Source of the DNA: an uncultured Anaerocolumna sp.
GTDB taxonomy: Bacteria; Bacillota; Clostridia; Lachnospirales; Lachnospiraceae
NCBI GenBank assembly: GCA_937901695.1
Contig: CALDJN010000436.1
Span: 1-18,525 of the forward strand
Direction of reading: 5' to 3'
DNA: 18,525 bases
Each line of letters begins with the position of its first letter. The first letter of the stretch is position 1. Positions 1-8,263 of this stretch are shown in pieces. The translations under genes were made by a program, and so were the position numbers. The notes beneath the pieces were generated by a model. The model searched no databases and had not been told where the DNA came from. It was given only the letters and a program-made list of their open reading frames with translations.

Positions 1-1884
1 TTTTTTACTTCTTCTTAAGTGTTCCAAGTATACTAATAATACTGATATATCTGCTGGAGAGACACCTGATATTCTGGATGCTTGTCCTACCGATATAGGT
101 CTGATTTTATCAAGTTTTTGTTTTGCCTCAATTCTAAGGCTTGGAACTTCATAATAATCCAAATCTTCTGGTATTCTTTTATTTTCTAACTTTTTATATT
201 GTTCTACCTGTCTTAACTGTCTTTGAATATAACCATCGTATTTAATATTAATATTAACTTGTTCAATTACATCTTTAGGCAATTCAGGTCTATTTTTATC
301 CATTGGAGCAAGCATTTCATAACTTAATTCAGGTCTTCTGATTAACTCTGCCAAATTTGAACCAGTCTTTAATAATGTACTTTCGTACTTCATTAATAAA
401 TCCTGAACTTCTTTATTGGCACCGATTGGTGTGTTATTTAATCTTTCAACCTCTTTGCTAATTAATGCTTCTTTTTGTACCACTTTCTGATATCTTTCTT
501 CATCAATTAGCCCAACCTTATAACCTATCTTAGTTAACCTGATATCTGCATTATCTTGTCTTAACAATAATCGATATTCTGCTCTTGAAGTCATCATACG
601 ATAAGGTTCATGAGTTTCTTTCGTTACCAAATCATCAATTAATACACCAATGTAAGCCTCAGAACGATCCAATACGATTTGCTCTTTTCCTAATAGCTTC
701 ATACTTGCATTAATACCTGCAATTAAGCCTTGGGCTGCAGCTTCTTCATAACCAGAACTTCCATTAAATTGACCACCGCTAAATAATCCATCTATATTCA
801 TAAACTCTAAGGTTGGTTTCAATTGCATTGGATTAATACAGTCATATTCAATTGCATAAGCATTTCGAACTATTTTTACATTTTCAAGTCCGGCAACACT
901 ATGATACATCTCATATTGAACATCTTCAGGCAATGAACTGGACATTCCTCCAACATACATTTCATTGGTATAATTACCTTCCGGCTCAATAAATACCTGA
1001 TGCCTGTCTTTGTCTGCAAATTTAACAACTTTATCTTCGATAGATGGGCAATATCTTGGACCTGTACCTTTAATATTACCGGAATACAAAGGTGATCTAT
1101 CAATATTTTTTCGAATTATATCATGGGTTCTTTCGTTGGTATAAGTAAGCCAACAAGAAACTTGCTCTTTCTTAATATCTTCTGGATTCGTTGTAAAGGA
1201 AAATGGAACAATTTCTTCATCACCAAATTGTTCTTCCATTTTACTAAAATCTATGGATCTTTTATCAATTCTTGCAGGAGTACCAGTTTTAAAACGATAC
1301 ATTTCAATTCCCAATGCTTTTAAAGAATCTGTCAAATGATTTGCAGCCTGTAATCCATTAGGACCTGTATAATTACTTACCTCACCATATACGCATCTTG
1401 CTTTTAAATAAGTTCCTGTACACAAAATAACTGCTTTACAAGGATAAATTCCACCGGAAAATGTTTTTATCCCCGAAACCTTGTTGCCTTCTGTTAATAT
1501 ATCCACAACTTCAGCTTGTTTTAAAGTTAAATTTGGGGTATTTTCTAATACCTTTCGCATTGATCTGCTATAATCCTGTTTATCAGCCTGTGCCCTTAAA
1601 GAATGGACCGCTGGTCCCTTTGATTCATTTAACATTTTGGACTGAATAAAAGTTTTATCGATATTCTTACCCATTTCCCCACCTAATGCATCAATTTCAC
1701 GAACTAAATGTCCTTTAGATGTTCCGCCTATATTAGGGTTACATGGCATTAATGCAATACTATCTGTGCTAATAGTTACTATTAAGGTATTCAATGATAA
1801 TCTTGCACAAGCTAGTGCGGCTTCACATCCTGCATGACCAGCACCTACAACTACAACATCATATGACTCATAAGTATATGACAT
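1..1884 (-). CDS. mnmG: tRNA uridine-5-carboxymethylaminomethyl modification enzyme MnmG (GidA), 3' end cut by window edge
   Basis: MnmG is the FAD- and NADH-dependent partner of MnmE; together they add the (carboxymethyl)aminomethyl group to C5 of the wobble uridine (U34) of certain tRNAs. Read on the minus strand, 628 codons are open from ATG at 1884 to the edge with no internal stop. Visible motifs are the N-terminal dinucleotide-binding GAGHAG (residues 14-19), the PCNPNIGG segment with Cys48, and GPRYCPSIEDK with Cys279; the two cysteines match the functionally important pair in E. coli MnmG. The C-terminal SPADISVLLVYLEHLRR is typical of the last residues of the family, so probably only one or a few codons plus the stop are missing. 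The start has a clear ribosome site (GAGGAG, 5 nt before ATG). It follows mnmE by 99 bp and is probably co-transcribed. Identity is very secure. Confidence 0.96.
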   Translation of the reverse strand, partial: MSYTYESYDVVVVGAGHAGCEAALACARLSLNTLIVTISTDSIALMPCNPNIGGTSKGHLVREIDALGGEMGKNIDKTFIQSKMLNESKGPAVHSLRAQADKQDYSRSMRKVLENTPNLTLKQAEVVDILTEGNKVSGIKTFSGGIYPCKAVILCTGTYLKARCVYGEVSNYTGPNGLQAANHLTDSLKALGIEMYRFKTGTPARIDKRSIDFSKMEEQFGDEEIVPFSFTTNPEDIKKEQVSCWLTYTNERTHDIIRKNIDRSPLYSGNIKGTGPRYCPSIEDKVVKFADKDRHQVFIEPEGNYTNEMYVGGMSSSLPEDVQYEMYHSVAGLENVKIVRNAYAIEYDCINPMQLKPTLEFMNIDGLFSGGQFNGSSGYEEAAAQGLIAGINASMKLLGKEQIVLDRSEAYIGVLIDDLVTKETHEPYRMMTSRAEYRLLLRQDNADIRLTKIGYKVGLIDEERYQKVVQKEALISKEVERLNNTPIGANKEVQDLLMKYESTLLKTGSNLAELIRRPELSYEMLAPMDKNRPELPKDVIEQVNINIKYDGYIQRQLRQVEQYKKLENKRIPEDLDYYEVPSLRIEAKQKLDKIRPISVGQASRISGVSPADISVLLVYLEHLRRSKK

Positions 1885-1983
1885 TTTTACTCCTCTTTTC
1901 TAATCTTAAAAATAATGGATACTATTCTAAATTTTAAAATATTTCTTGGACTTTTGACGTTTTAATCCTATGAAATATCTATT

Positions 1984-3360
1984 CTATTTACCCATACAAA
2001 ACTTACAAAAGATTGTATTTACCAAATCTTCATCAACAGCTTCTCCTAATATTTTCCCCAGCACTTTATATGCATTCATCATATCAATAGAGAAGAAATC
2101 TTCCGGCATGCCGTCTTTAATACTTTGTTTAACCAAACTTAAGCTATTCTTACTTTCCATTATAGCTTCTTTATGTCTTACATTTGTAATATATATTTCA
2201 TTATTTAAATCAATTTTTCCTTGGAAATACATATCAGTTATCCACTTTTCAAGTTTATCAATACCGATATTTTCTTTTGCAGATATCTGTATTACATCTT
2301 TACCTGTTAAAGTTTCCATTTCTTTTGAATCAATAACTATACTTAAATCAGATTTATTTAATAAAATAACAGCTTTTTTATTCTTAATAAAATCCATAAT
2401 GATACGGTCATTTTCATCCAGTTTAGTAGATGCATCAACAACGTATATAACTAAGTCTGCATCCTCTGCAGATTTCATAGCTTTTTCAACACCTATTTTT
2501 TCAACGGTATCTTCCGTGGTTCGAATACCTGCTGTATCTATAATATTCAAACATATACCACCTATTTGAATGGTTTCTTCCAAGGTATCTCTGGTAGTAC
2601 CGGCAATATCTGTTACAATAGCCCTATCAGTACCCACTAAAACATTTAATAAGGAAGACTTACCTGCATTTGGTTTTCCAAGGATAACGGTTTTAATACC
2701 TTCCTTTAATAGTCGCCCATTATCAGAAGACTTTAATAACTTATCAAGTTCCTTTATATTAACATCAATATGCTTATCTAATTCATCACTGAAATTATCA
2801 AGAGTAATGTGCTCCGGATCATCAAGAGCAGCTTCTATAAAAGCAATATCATCTATAATGCTTTGACGAATGTCTTTTATTTTATCTAATATATTACCTC
2901 TTAATTGGTTCAAAGAATTCTTTAAAGCATAATCACTTTTTGCATTAATAATATCACTTACTGCCTCAGCCTGTGATAAATCAATTCTTCCATTTAAAAA
3001 TGCACGTTTTGTAAATTCACCAGGGTCGGCAAGTCTGGCACCATTTTTTAAAACGGTTTCTAATATTTTCTTTGTTACTACAATACCACCATGACAGTCT
3101 ATTTCAACTACATCTTCCTTGGTATAAGTATGAGGATTTTTCATAAGAAGCACTAGGACTTCATCTATAACCGTATCATTATCCACTATATAACCATAAT
3201 GAATCGTATGGCTATTACAATCTGATAGTTTTTTGGTGCCCTTCTTCGATTTATAAATTTTATCAATGATTGAAAATGCCTCATCACCGCTAATTCGGAT
3301 AATGCTGATTCCCGCATTACTAACCGCTGTTGCAATTGCAGCTATAGTATCGGTTTTCAT
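1984..3360 (-). CDS. mnmE: tRNA modification GTPase MnmE (TrmE)
   Basis: MnmE is the GTPase half of the MnmE-MnmG tRNA U34 modification complex; it binds a formyl-tetrahydrofolate derivative as one-carbon donor. The 458-residue length is normal. The N-terminal folate-binding domain (about 1-120) is followed by the helical domain with an inserted G domain. The G domain has the P-loop GKPNAGKS (228-235), the switch segment TDIAGTTRD (250-258), DTAG (275-278) and NKSD (335-338). The protein ends in FCMGK, the C-terminal FC(x)GK motif whose Cys (here Cys455) is needed for modification. The ATG at 3360 has AAAGGG 9 nt upstream. A candidate promoter lies just upstream, and a terminator separates it from jag, so mnmE-mnmG looks like its own unit. 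Confidence 0.97.
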   Translation of the reverse strand: MKTDTIAAIATAVSNAGISIIRISGDEAFSIIDKIYKSKKGTKKLSDCNSHTIHYGYIVDNDTVIDEVLVLLMKNPHTYTKEDVVEIDCHGGIVVTKKILETVLKNGARLADPGEFTKRAFLNGRIDLSQAEAVSDIINAKSDYALKNSLNQLRGNILDKIKDIRQSIIDDIAFIEAALDDPEHITLDNFSDELDKHIDVNIKELDKLLKSSDNGRLLKEGIKTVILGKPNAGKSSLLNVLVGTDRAIVTDIAGTTRDTLEETIQIGGICLNIIDTAGIRTTEDTVEKIGVEKAMKSAEDADLVIYVVDASTKLDENDRIIMDFIKNKKAVILLNKSDLSIVIDSKEMETLTGKDVIQISAKENIGIDKLEKWITDMYFQGKIDLNNEIYITNVRHKEAIMESKNSLSLVKQSIKDGMPEDFFSIDMMNAYKVLGKILGEAVDEDLVNTIFCKFCMGK

Positions 3361-3437
3361 CTATATCAACCCTTTCTAAGAGCTAACACTCTAATTCACT
3401 AATTTAATGAATAAAATATATTTTGAATGTAAAAATT

Positions 3438-3466
3438 ATAATATGAATGGATATAAATTGCTACAA
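3438..3466 (-). promoter_or_regulatory. Candidate sigma-A promoter for mnmE-mnmG
   Basis: On the minus strand TTGTAG (3461-3466) and TATTAT (3438-3443) are separated by exactly 17 bp, about 80 bp before the mnmE start and just after the terminator of the jag unit. A TATAAT also overlaps at 3435-3440 but with a 20-bp spacer. The elements are imperfect in an AT-rich region, so this is a positional inference. Confidence 0.45.
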
Positions 3467-3485
3467 GAAAATTAAAACATTTTAG

Positions 3486-3527
3486 AAAAGAGTGTATTAA
3501 AGCATAATACTTTCAATACACCCTTTT
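3486..3527 (-). terminator. Intrinsic terminator of the rpmH-jag transcript
   Basis: Arms 3492-3502 (GTGTATTAAAG) and 3510-3521 pair with one bulged base around a 7-nt loop; the stem extends outward through AAAAG/CTTTT with one mismatch. Read on the minus strand the stem is followed by a T-rich run (TCTTTTCT). It begins about 17 bp beyond the jag stop. The stem is AT-rich, so efficiency is uncertain. It could also act weakly in the other direction. Confidence 0.7.
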
Positions 3528-3543
3528 ACATAATTATATTATT

Positions 3544-4317
3544 TTATTCTTCATTATTTACATGACTGTATTCCTTATTCTTTTGAGAATAATTATATTC
3601 CCTGTTTCTTTGAGAATTCTGATAACCAGAACCATAAGAATTTTTGTTCTTGTTATACTTATAATCCTTATTTGCAAAGTCTTTATTTGCAAAGCCCCTC
3701 TTTAAAGTAACTACTACTTTTCTGTAAGGTTCTTCCCCCTCACTATGGGTTTCTACATATCTGTCATTTTGAAGTGTAGAATGAATAATTCTTCTTTCAT
3801 AAGGATTCATTGGCTCTAAAGACACTGGTTTTTTAGTTCTCTTTACTTTAAAAGCGATGTTTTTAGCTAAGTTTTCAAGAGTTTCTTTCCTTCTATGTCT
3901 GTAATCTTCCGTATCTAATTTAACTTTAATGTAATTTTCACTATCTTTATTTACTACTAAGCTGACTAAATATTGTAGAGAATCTAAAGTTTGTCCTCTT
4001 TTTCCAATAAGAACACCCATTTCTTCTCCTTCAATATTAACATCCAAAGTAGCATTTTCTTCATCAAATACAGTTTCTATAGTAGCTATAATGTTCATGG
4101 CATGAAAAACTTTTTTTAAGAATTCTTTTGCTATATTGTCAGCACTAGCTTTTACCCTTACCCTTATTTTAGCAGGTTTATTAAATAAACCTAAAAAACC
4201 GCTGCTTTCTTTTTCAAGTACTTCATATTCCACATTATCACTAGTAGTTTTAAATTGAATCAATGCTTCCGTTAATGCTTCATCAACTGATTTTGCAGTA
4301 AATTCTAACCATTCCAT
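3544..4317 (-). CDS. jag: Jag/KhpB-type RNA-binding protein (Jag_N, KH and R3H domains)
   Basis: Jag (also KhpB or EloR) is a cytoplasmic RNA-binding protein that in other Firmicutes works with KhpA and affects cell elongation and division. I place the start at ATG 4317 (MEWLEFTAKS), giving 257 residues. The longer frame from 4338 adds seven residues and lacks a ribosome site, whereas ATG 4317 has AAGGGGG 9 nt upstream and follows the yidC stop after one base. Jag_N spans about 1-52 with the SSGFLGLF motif (38-45). A KH domain follows (about 68-135) with the GxxG loop GKRG (105-108), then an R3H domain (about 140-205) with the RxxxH pair R175/H179. Residues 208-257 form a low-complexity tail rich in Asn, Lys, Tyr and Ser with a short ANKDF/ANKDY repeat, probably disordered. 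The yidC-jag order is standard near Firmicute origins. Confidence 0.93.
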   Translation of the reverse strand: MEWLEFTAKSVDEALTEALIQFKTTSDNVEYEVLEKESSGFLGLFNKPAKIRVRVKASADNIAKEFLKKVFHAMNIIATIETVFDEENATLDVNIEGEEMGVLIGKRGQTLDSLQYLVSLVVNKDSENYIKVKLDTEDYRHRRKETLENLAKNIAFKVKRTKKPVSLEPMNPYERRIIHSTLQNDRYVETHSEGEEPYRKVVVTLKRGFANKDFANKDYKYNKNKNSYGSGYQNSQRNREYNYSQKNKEYSHVNNEE

Positions 4318-4318
4318 A

Positions 4319-5572
4319 CTATTTATCCCCCTTATCATGATTTCTGTTTTTTAGAAGATTTGCGTTAGCGGCAATACTACCTGCCGTATAAGTTGTTTCG
4401 CTATTATTTTTTGTGGAATTATAGCTCTTTCTAACAGAATTAGCATATCCTGATGTAGATTTAGTTACTTGAGAAGCATTATCAATGGATTTTGTTTGTT
4501 GCTTTGCTAAATTTTCAATAGAAGTTTTAGGAATAATTCCTTTTTTTACTTTCTTTTTCTTAGCTTTCATCTTATTTTTCTCTATTAGAGTATCAACATC
4601 AATTTTATCCATATGTTTATTGATTACTATTTGTTGGAGAATTGCAAATGCACTACCTGCTACCCAGTATAAACCAATACCCATTGGTAACATAACGCAG
4701 AATACACCGGACATAATTGGCATTATTGCATTCATTGTTGTCATAGAAGAAGCCATTGGATTATCTTTATCAGTTGGTGTAGTAGCTGTCATTAATTTAG
4801 TCTGAATATATTGTAAAACTGCTGCAAGAATTGGTATTAATATTCCGGGGAAAGTAAGTCCCGGTTTATCCAAAATATTTAAACCACCAATGAAACTATT
4901 AATACTCATAATCTCATGGGATTTACTAACAATTCCTTCCTGAATAGTAGGAAATTTACTAGCTAATTCTCCCCATTGTGCCGAAGTGAGCTTAGCAAGA
5001 ATATCGATAATATGATTAATGGACAAAGTGCCATCTGCCATTTCAGTAAATTTAGATGTGTTGACACCAAACTCTGAAGTAGCTTTCGCTAACGTATCAA
5101 CATAACCAGGTATTGCAGTAATTGCATTTGCTATATTTGCATATAATACATGAATCTTTGAAACATATGCAGGTATATTTTGAATAACATCATATAATGC
5201 AAACATAATAGGCAATTGAATAATTAACGGCAGACAGCCTGCTGTAGGACTTGCTCCATATTTTTCATATACAGCCTGTGTTTCAGCCTGCATTTTCTGC
5301 ATAGAATCTGGATCTCTTTTTCCTTTATATTTTGCATTTATCTTTGTTATTTCCGGATTCATCCTAGAAGATAACTTAGTATATTTCTGCTGTTTTATTG
5401 TAAGAGGAATCATCAAACCTCTTGTTATAAAAGTAAATACTATAATTACAACACCAACATTTGTAATATTGAATAAACTTAAGAAATTATATAGAGCGTT
5501 TAATATCCATCCTAATAATGTGGCAATTGGTCCTAAAATACCGCCACTCTGTGTTAAAAATACATTATACAA
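4319..5572 (-). CDS. yidC: Membrane protein insertase YidC/Oxa1 family
   Basis: YidC inserts proteins into the cytoplasmic membrane, alone or with SecYEG. It has 417 residues. Hydrophobic segments lie at about 11-33, 38-58, 112-133, 240-260, 280-296 and 298-315. The first insertase segment ends VFTFITRGLMIPLTIKQQ, with Arg51 at the position of the conserved groove arginine. A charged cytoplasmic hairpin follows (60-105; PEITKINAKYKGKRDP). I see no lipobox. The loop between the second and third core segments (about 134-240) is much longer than in Bacillus SpoIIIJ. The tail (320-417) is basic (KAKKKKVKK), suited to ribosome contact. The start is TTG at 5572: AGGAGG lies 8 nt upstream and the nearby ATG is out of frame. 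A 7-bp hairpin (5599-5618) sits in the gap after yidD. Confidence 0.95.
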   Translation of the reverse strand: MYNVFLTQSGGILGPIATLLGWILNALYNFLSLFNITNVGVVIIVFTFITRGLMIPLTIKQQKYTKLSSRMNPEITKINAKYKGKRDPDSMQKMQAETQAVYEKYGASPTAGCLPLIIQLPIMFALYDVIQNIPAYVSKIHVLYANIANAITAIPGYVDTLAKATSEFGVNTSKFTEMADGTLSINHIIDILAKLTSAQWGELASKFPTIQEGIVSKSHEIMSINSFIGGLNILDKPGLTFPGILIPILAAVLQYIQTKLMTATTPTDKDNPMASSMTTMNAIMPIMSGVFCVMLPMGIGLYWVAGSAFAILQQIVINKHMDKIDVDTLIEKNKMKAKKKKVKKGIIPKTSIENLAKQQTKSIDNASQVTKSTSGYANSVRKSYNSTKNNSETTYTAGSIAANANLLKNRNHDKGDK

Positions 5573-5627
5573 TTGTTCTTCCTCCTAAGACTCCTTTATT
5601 AGAAACTATTTTTTCTAATATATAAAT

Positions 5628-5843
5628 TTATGGAACAGGATCATACCCTCCCTTAGCAAAAGGATGACATCTAAGAATTCTTCTGATTGCCAAATATGTT
5701 CCCTTAACTGCTCCATACTTTTCCAATGCTTGAATTGCATACAAAGAGCAGGTAGGAGTGTATATACAACTTGATCTTACCTTAAGAGGAGAAATAAATT
5801 TTCTGTATAATTTTATTAAAAATATTAAAACTCGTTTTATCAC
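5628..5843 (-). CDS. yidD: Membrane protein insertion efficiency factor YidD
   Basis: YidD is a small membrane-associated protein that helps YidC-dependent insertion. The 71 residues show the family hallmark SSCIYTPTCSLYAIQALEKYG (24-44, three of the usual conserved cysteine and tyrosine positions) and the C-terminal RRILRCHPFAKGGYDPVP (54-71). The N-terminal stretch (2-20) is an amphipathic, basic membrane-binding helix. The start is GTG at 5843, overlapping the rnpA stop by four bases (GTGA), which indicates translational coupling. The order rnpA-yidD-yidC is conserved in many bacteria. Confidence 0.95.
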   Translation of the reverse strand: MIKRVLIFLIKLYRKFISPLKVRSSCIYTPTCSLYAIQALEKYGAVKGTYLAIRRILRCHPFAKGGYDPVP

Positions 5844-6190
5844 GATTTTATCATCTCTTTTAAAATTTTATGCATTTTTGCCAAGTGCAGCAATGCGCTG
5901 TTTATTTCATTATAATTTTTCCCTCTTGCTCCTACTCTTGCTATAACAACTATGTTTAAACCACTATTAAACATTTCTTCATTCAATCTGTAACTCTCTC
6001 GTATTAACCTTGTTATTCTGTGTCTTACAACACTATTCCCAACTTTTTTACTTACGGATATTCCAAATCGATTTTTATCAGTCTGATTTTCTAATACATA
6101 CATTATTAGATACTTATTTGCAAATGATTTACCAGTATTGTACACTTCTTTAAACATTAAATTATTTTTCATCGATTCAAAAGATTTCAA
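5840..6190 (-). CDS. rnpA: Ribonuclease P protein component RnpA
   Basis: RnpA binds the catalytic RNase P RNA and helps it remove 5' leaders from precursor tRNAs. It has 116 residues, usual for the family. The conserved centre is RFGISVSKKVGNSVVRHR (41-58) followed by TRLIRESYR; the usual RNR signature reads R56-H57-R58, so the Asn is a His. The start is TTG at 6190 with AAAGGG 9 nt upstream, and MKSFESMKNN matches the family N-terminus. The next Met (residue 7, ATG at 6172) has no ribosome site. It lies between rpmH and yidD and overlaps yidD. Confidence 0.94.
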   Translation of the reverse strand: MKSFESMKNNLMFKEVYNTGKSFANKYLIMYVLENQTDKNRFGISVSKKVGNSVVRHRITRLIRESYRLNEEMFNSGLNIVVIARVGARGKNYNEINSALLHLAKMHKILKEMIKS

Positions 6191-6254
6191 ATTTTTAGGC
6201 CCTTTCTACAAACAAAAGTTTAACTAAGAGAAGAAAAGGCCACAATAATGCGAC

Positions 6255-6389
6255 CTAAGCTGATAATTTATGTCTTCCTTTTGCTCTTCTACTTGCTAAA
6301 ACTTTTCTACCATTTGCTGTACTCATTCTAGCTCTGAATCCATGAACTCTGGATCTTGATTTTTTTTTGGGTTGAAATGTCATTTTCAT
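6255..6389 (-). CDS. rpmH: 50S ribosomal protein L34
   Basis: L34 is a very small basic protein of the large ribosomal subunit. This reading frame of 44 residues starts at ATG 6389 (MKMTFQPKKKSRSRVHGF), continues with the near-invariant RARMSTANGRKVLASRRAKG, and ends HKLSA with TAG at 6255-6257. A consensus ribosome site AGGAGG lies 9 nt upstream. It is the first gene of the leftward unit, facing dnaA across the origin, with a strong promoter about 85 bp upstream. The frame is too short for the usual 60-residue cut-off but cannot be mistaken. Confidence 0.98.
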   Translation of the reverse strand: MKMTFQPKKKSRSRVHGFRARMSTANGRKVLASRRAKGRHKLSA

Positions 6390-6472
6390 TCAGATGCACC
6401 TCCTTTATATATACCAAACCATATTGGGCAAGCGTATTTATTCTATTTTAATAAATTTAAAATATCATGTCT

Positions 6473-6501
6473 ATTATATTCGCAAACTTCTTTTACGTCA
6501 A
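6473..6501 (-). promoter_or_regulatory. rpmH: Strong sigma-A promoter of rpmH-rnpA-yidD-yidC-jag
   Basis: On the minus strand TTGACG (6496-6501) and a perfect TATAAT (6473-6478) are separated by 17 bp. This is near consensus and fits a highly expressed ribosomal protein gene. The 5' leader would be about 75 nt. It fires away from the origin; the nearest DnaA box starts about 105 bp behind it. Confidence 0.82.
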
Positions 6502-6606
6502 GCCTATATTTTTATTTAATAGTATAAGAAATTTTTTGAAGTTTTCAAAAATTAATAACTAGAATTTGTTCATAAATAACTTTAAAAACATTTCGTTAAC
6601 ATAAAG

Positions 6607-6818
6607 TTATCCACCAGTTGTTGATAAAATGTGGATAACTTGTTAGAATGGTGTTAATATTATAAACAATAGTGAAAAATAAGCCTTTTATATCTCGTAT
6701 TTTTTGTTGTTTATAATTTTTATAGTTTATTCACACAATTGTTAATAATTCTTTTTGAAATGTGGATAAATCAAATTTATAACCCGTAATTTTATATATT
6801 CTAGTTGAAGTATCCACA
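6607..6818. other. oriC: Origin of replication, upstream DnaA-box cluster (oriC part 1)
   Basis: The rpmH-dnaA gap (6390-6878) holds six sites matching the DnaA box TTATCCACA at 8 or 9 of 9 positions. Perfect copies are on the minus strand at 6630-6638 and 6761-6769. One-mismatch copies are TTATCCACC 6607-6615 (+), TTATCAACA 6619-6627 (-), TTATTCACA 6727-6735 (+) and GTATCCACA 6810-6818 (+). The density is far above the rest of the window, and the position between divergent rpmH and dnaA is the classic Firmicute origin site. The sequence between boxes is very AT-rich. By analogy with Bacillus subtilis this cluster would be the upstream lobe of a bipartite origin. Confidence 0.88.
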
Positions 6819-6833
6819 ATTTTGTTATAATAT
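6805..6833 (+). promoter_or_regulatory. dnaA: dnaA promoter with a DnaA box inside its spacer
   Basis: TTGAAG at 6805-6810 can pair with TAATAT (6828-6833, 17-bp spacer) or the overlapping TATAAT (6826-6831, 15-bp spacer). The DnaA box GTATCCACA (6810-6818) covers the end of the -35 element and the spacer, so bound DnaA would block polymerase. This fits the known autoregulation of dnaA. The promoter itself is inferred from sequence. Confidence 0.6.
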
Positions 6834-6878
6834 ATATATTAGATACGTACGAAATTTTATATTAGGGAGATTAGGGTA

Positions 6879-8240
6879 ATGAATGAAATACAAGATAAAT
6901 GGGATGAAATACTGGAATATCTTAAGATTGAACATTGTGTGACGGATGTATCTTTTAAAACATGGTTACTTCCTTTAAAAGTATATTCAGTAGAAGATAA
7001 TTTAATTACAATTTCAATTGATGATAAAATGATTGGTCCTGATAGTAAAAATTTCATAAGTAGAAAGTATGGTGTTCCTTTAAAAGTTTCTATTTCAGAA
7101 ATTATGAACCACAATTATGACATAGAGTTCGTTTTGGAAAGTCAATTAAAACCTGCAAAAACAATGGTAGGGTCTGATAAGAATAAGAAGAATTCTAATA
7201 AAAATAATTCTTGTTCTTTTTTAAACCCTAGATATACATTTGATACCTTTGTTGTTGGTGCCAATAATAATTTGGCTCATGCTGCATCACTGGCAGTTGC
7301 CGAATCTCCTGCAGAAATATACAATCCTCTATTTATATATGGAGGGGTTGGTTTAGGTAAGACGCACTTAATGCATTCTATTGCTCATTATATATTAGAG
7401 CAAAATCCGCAAGCCAAAGTAATGTATGTAACTAGTGAAAAGTTCACCAATGAATTAATTGAATCCATTCGTAATGTAAATACGACTCCTACTGAATTTA
7501 GAGAAAAATATCGTAATATAGATGTTCTTTTAATTGACGATATACAGTTTATTATAGGAAAGGAAAGTACACAGGAAGAATTCTTCCATACTTTTAACAC
7601 CTTGCATGAATCCAAAAAACAAATCATAATCTCCAGTGATAAGCCTCCAAAAGATATCCTTACATTAGAGGAACGTCTACGTTCCAGATTTGAATGGGGT
7701 CTGACGGTGGACATTCAGCCTCCGGATTATGAAACCAGAATGGCAATTCTGAAAAAGAAAGAAGAACTGGATGGTTTGCAAATTGACAATGAAGTAATGA
7801 AATATATTGCAACCAACATTAAATCAAACATTCGAGAATTAGAGGGAGCATTAACAAAAATCGTTGCATTATCCAGATTAAAGAAGCAGGAAGTCAATGT
7901 AACTTTAGCGGAAGAAGCATTAAAAGACTTAATATCTCCTGACGATAAGAAGCAAGTTACACCGGAATTAATTATTGACGTAGTAGCAGAGCACTATAAT
8001 ATAACCTCAGCAGATATTTATTCCATTAACAAAAGCAGAAATATAGCATTTCCAAGACAAGTTGCTATGTATTTTTGCCGTAAACTAACAGATAATTCTC
8101 TTGCAGAAATCGGTAAGCTTTTAGGTAATAGAGATCATACAACCGTACTTCATGGTATTGATAAGGTTGAAAAAACAATGAAAAAAGATTTAAGTCTGCA
8201 GAATACCATTGAGGTTTTAAATAAGAAGATAAACCCTTAA
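6879..8240 (+). CDS. dnaA: Chromosomal replication initiator protein DnaA
   Basis: DnaA binds DnaA boxes, forms an ATP-dependent filament, melts the origin and helps load the replicative helicase. The 453-residue protein has the usual four domains. Domain I is about 1-85 (W8, W29 region). Domain II is a short polar linker (about 90-115, Lys/Asn/Ser-rich). The AAA+ domain III has Walker A GGVGLGKT (155-162), Walker B VLLIDDI (216-222) and the arginine-containing LRSRFEWG (267-274). Domain IV has the helix-turn-helix ending in the signature GNRDHTTV (416-423). ATG 6879 lies 9 nt after AGGGAG. The gene is flanked on both sides by DnaA boxes, including one over its promoter. Confidence 0.98.
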   Translation: MNEIQDKWDEILEYLKIEHCVTDVSFKTWLLPLKVYSVEDNLITISIDDKMIGPDSKNFISRKYGVPLKVSISEIMNHNYDIEFVLESQLKPAKTMVGSDKNKKNSNKNNSCSFLNPRYTFDTFVVGANNNLAHAASLAVAESPAEIYNPLFIYGGVGLGKTHLMHSIAHYILEQNPQAKVMYVTSEKFTNELIESIRNVNTTPTEFREKYRNIDVLLIDDIQFIIGKESTQEEFFHTFNTLHESKKQIIISSDKPPKDILTLEERLRSRFEWGLTVDIQPPDYETRMAILKKKEELDGLQIDNEVMKYIATNIKSNIRELEGALTKIVALSRLKKQEVNVTLAEEALKDLISPDDKKQVTPELIIDVVAEHYNITSADIYSINKSRNIAFPRQVAMYFCRKLTDNSLAEIGKLLGNRDHTTVLHGIDKVEKTMKKDLSLQNTIEVLNKKINP

Positions 8241-8263
8241 AGGTTATTTTAAGTATATAATAA

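Noticed and set aside
1..1884. Possible frameshift in mnmG
   Set aside because: All 628 codons were read and contain no stop; both conserved Cys motifs and the C-terminal motif are in one frame, so it is only cut by the window edge.
2238..2246. DnaA-box near match TTATCCACT inside mnmE
   Set aside because: A single 8/9 match within a coding sequence is expected by chance.
1970..2866. Plus-strand open frames opposite mnmE, some hydrophobic
   Set aside because: They lie wholly within the secure mnmE gene on the other strand, have no ribosome site, and their hydrophobic look follows from the complement of a Lys/Asp/Glu-rich gene.
4318..4338. Longer N-terminus for jag (MIRGINS)
   Set aside because: It overlaps the end of yidC and lacks a ribosome site, whereas ATG 4317 has a strong one.
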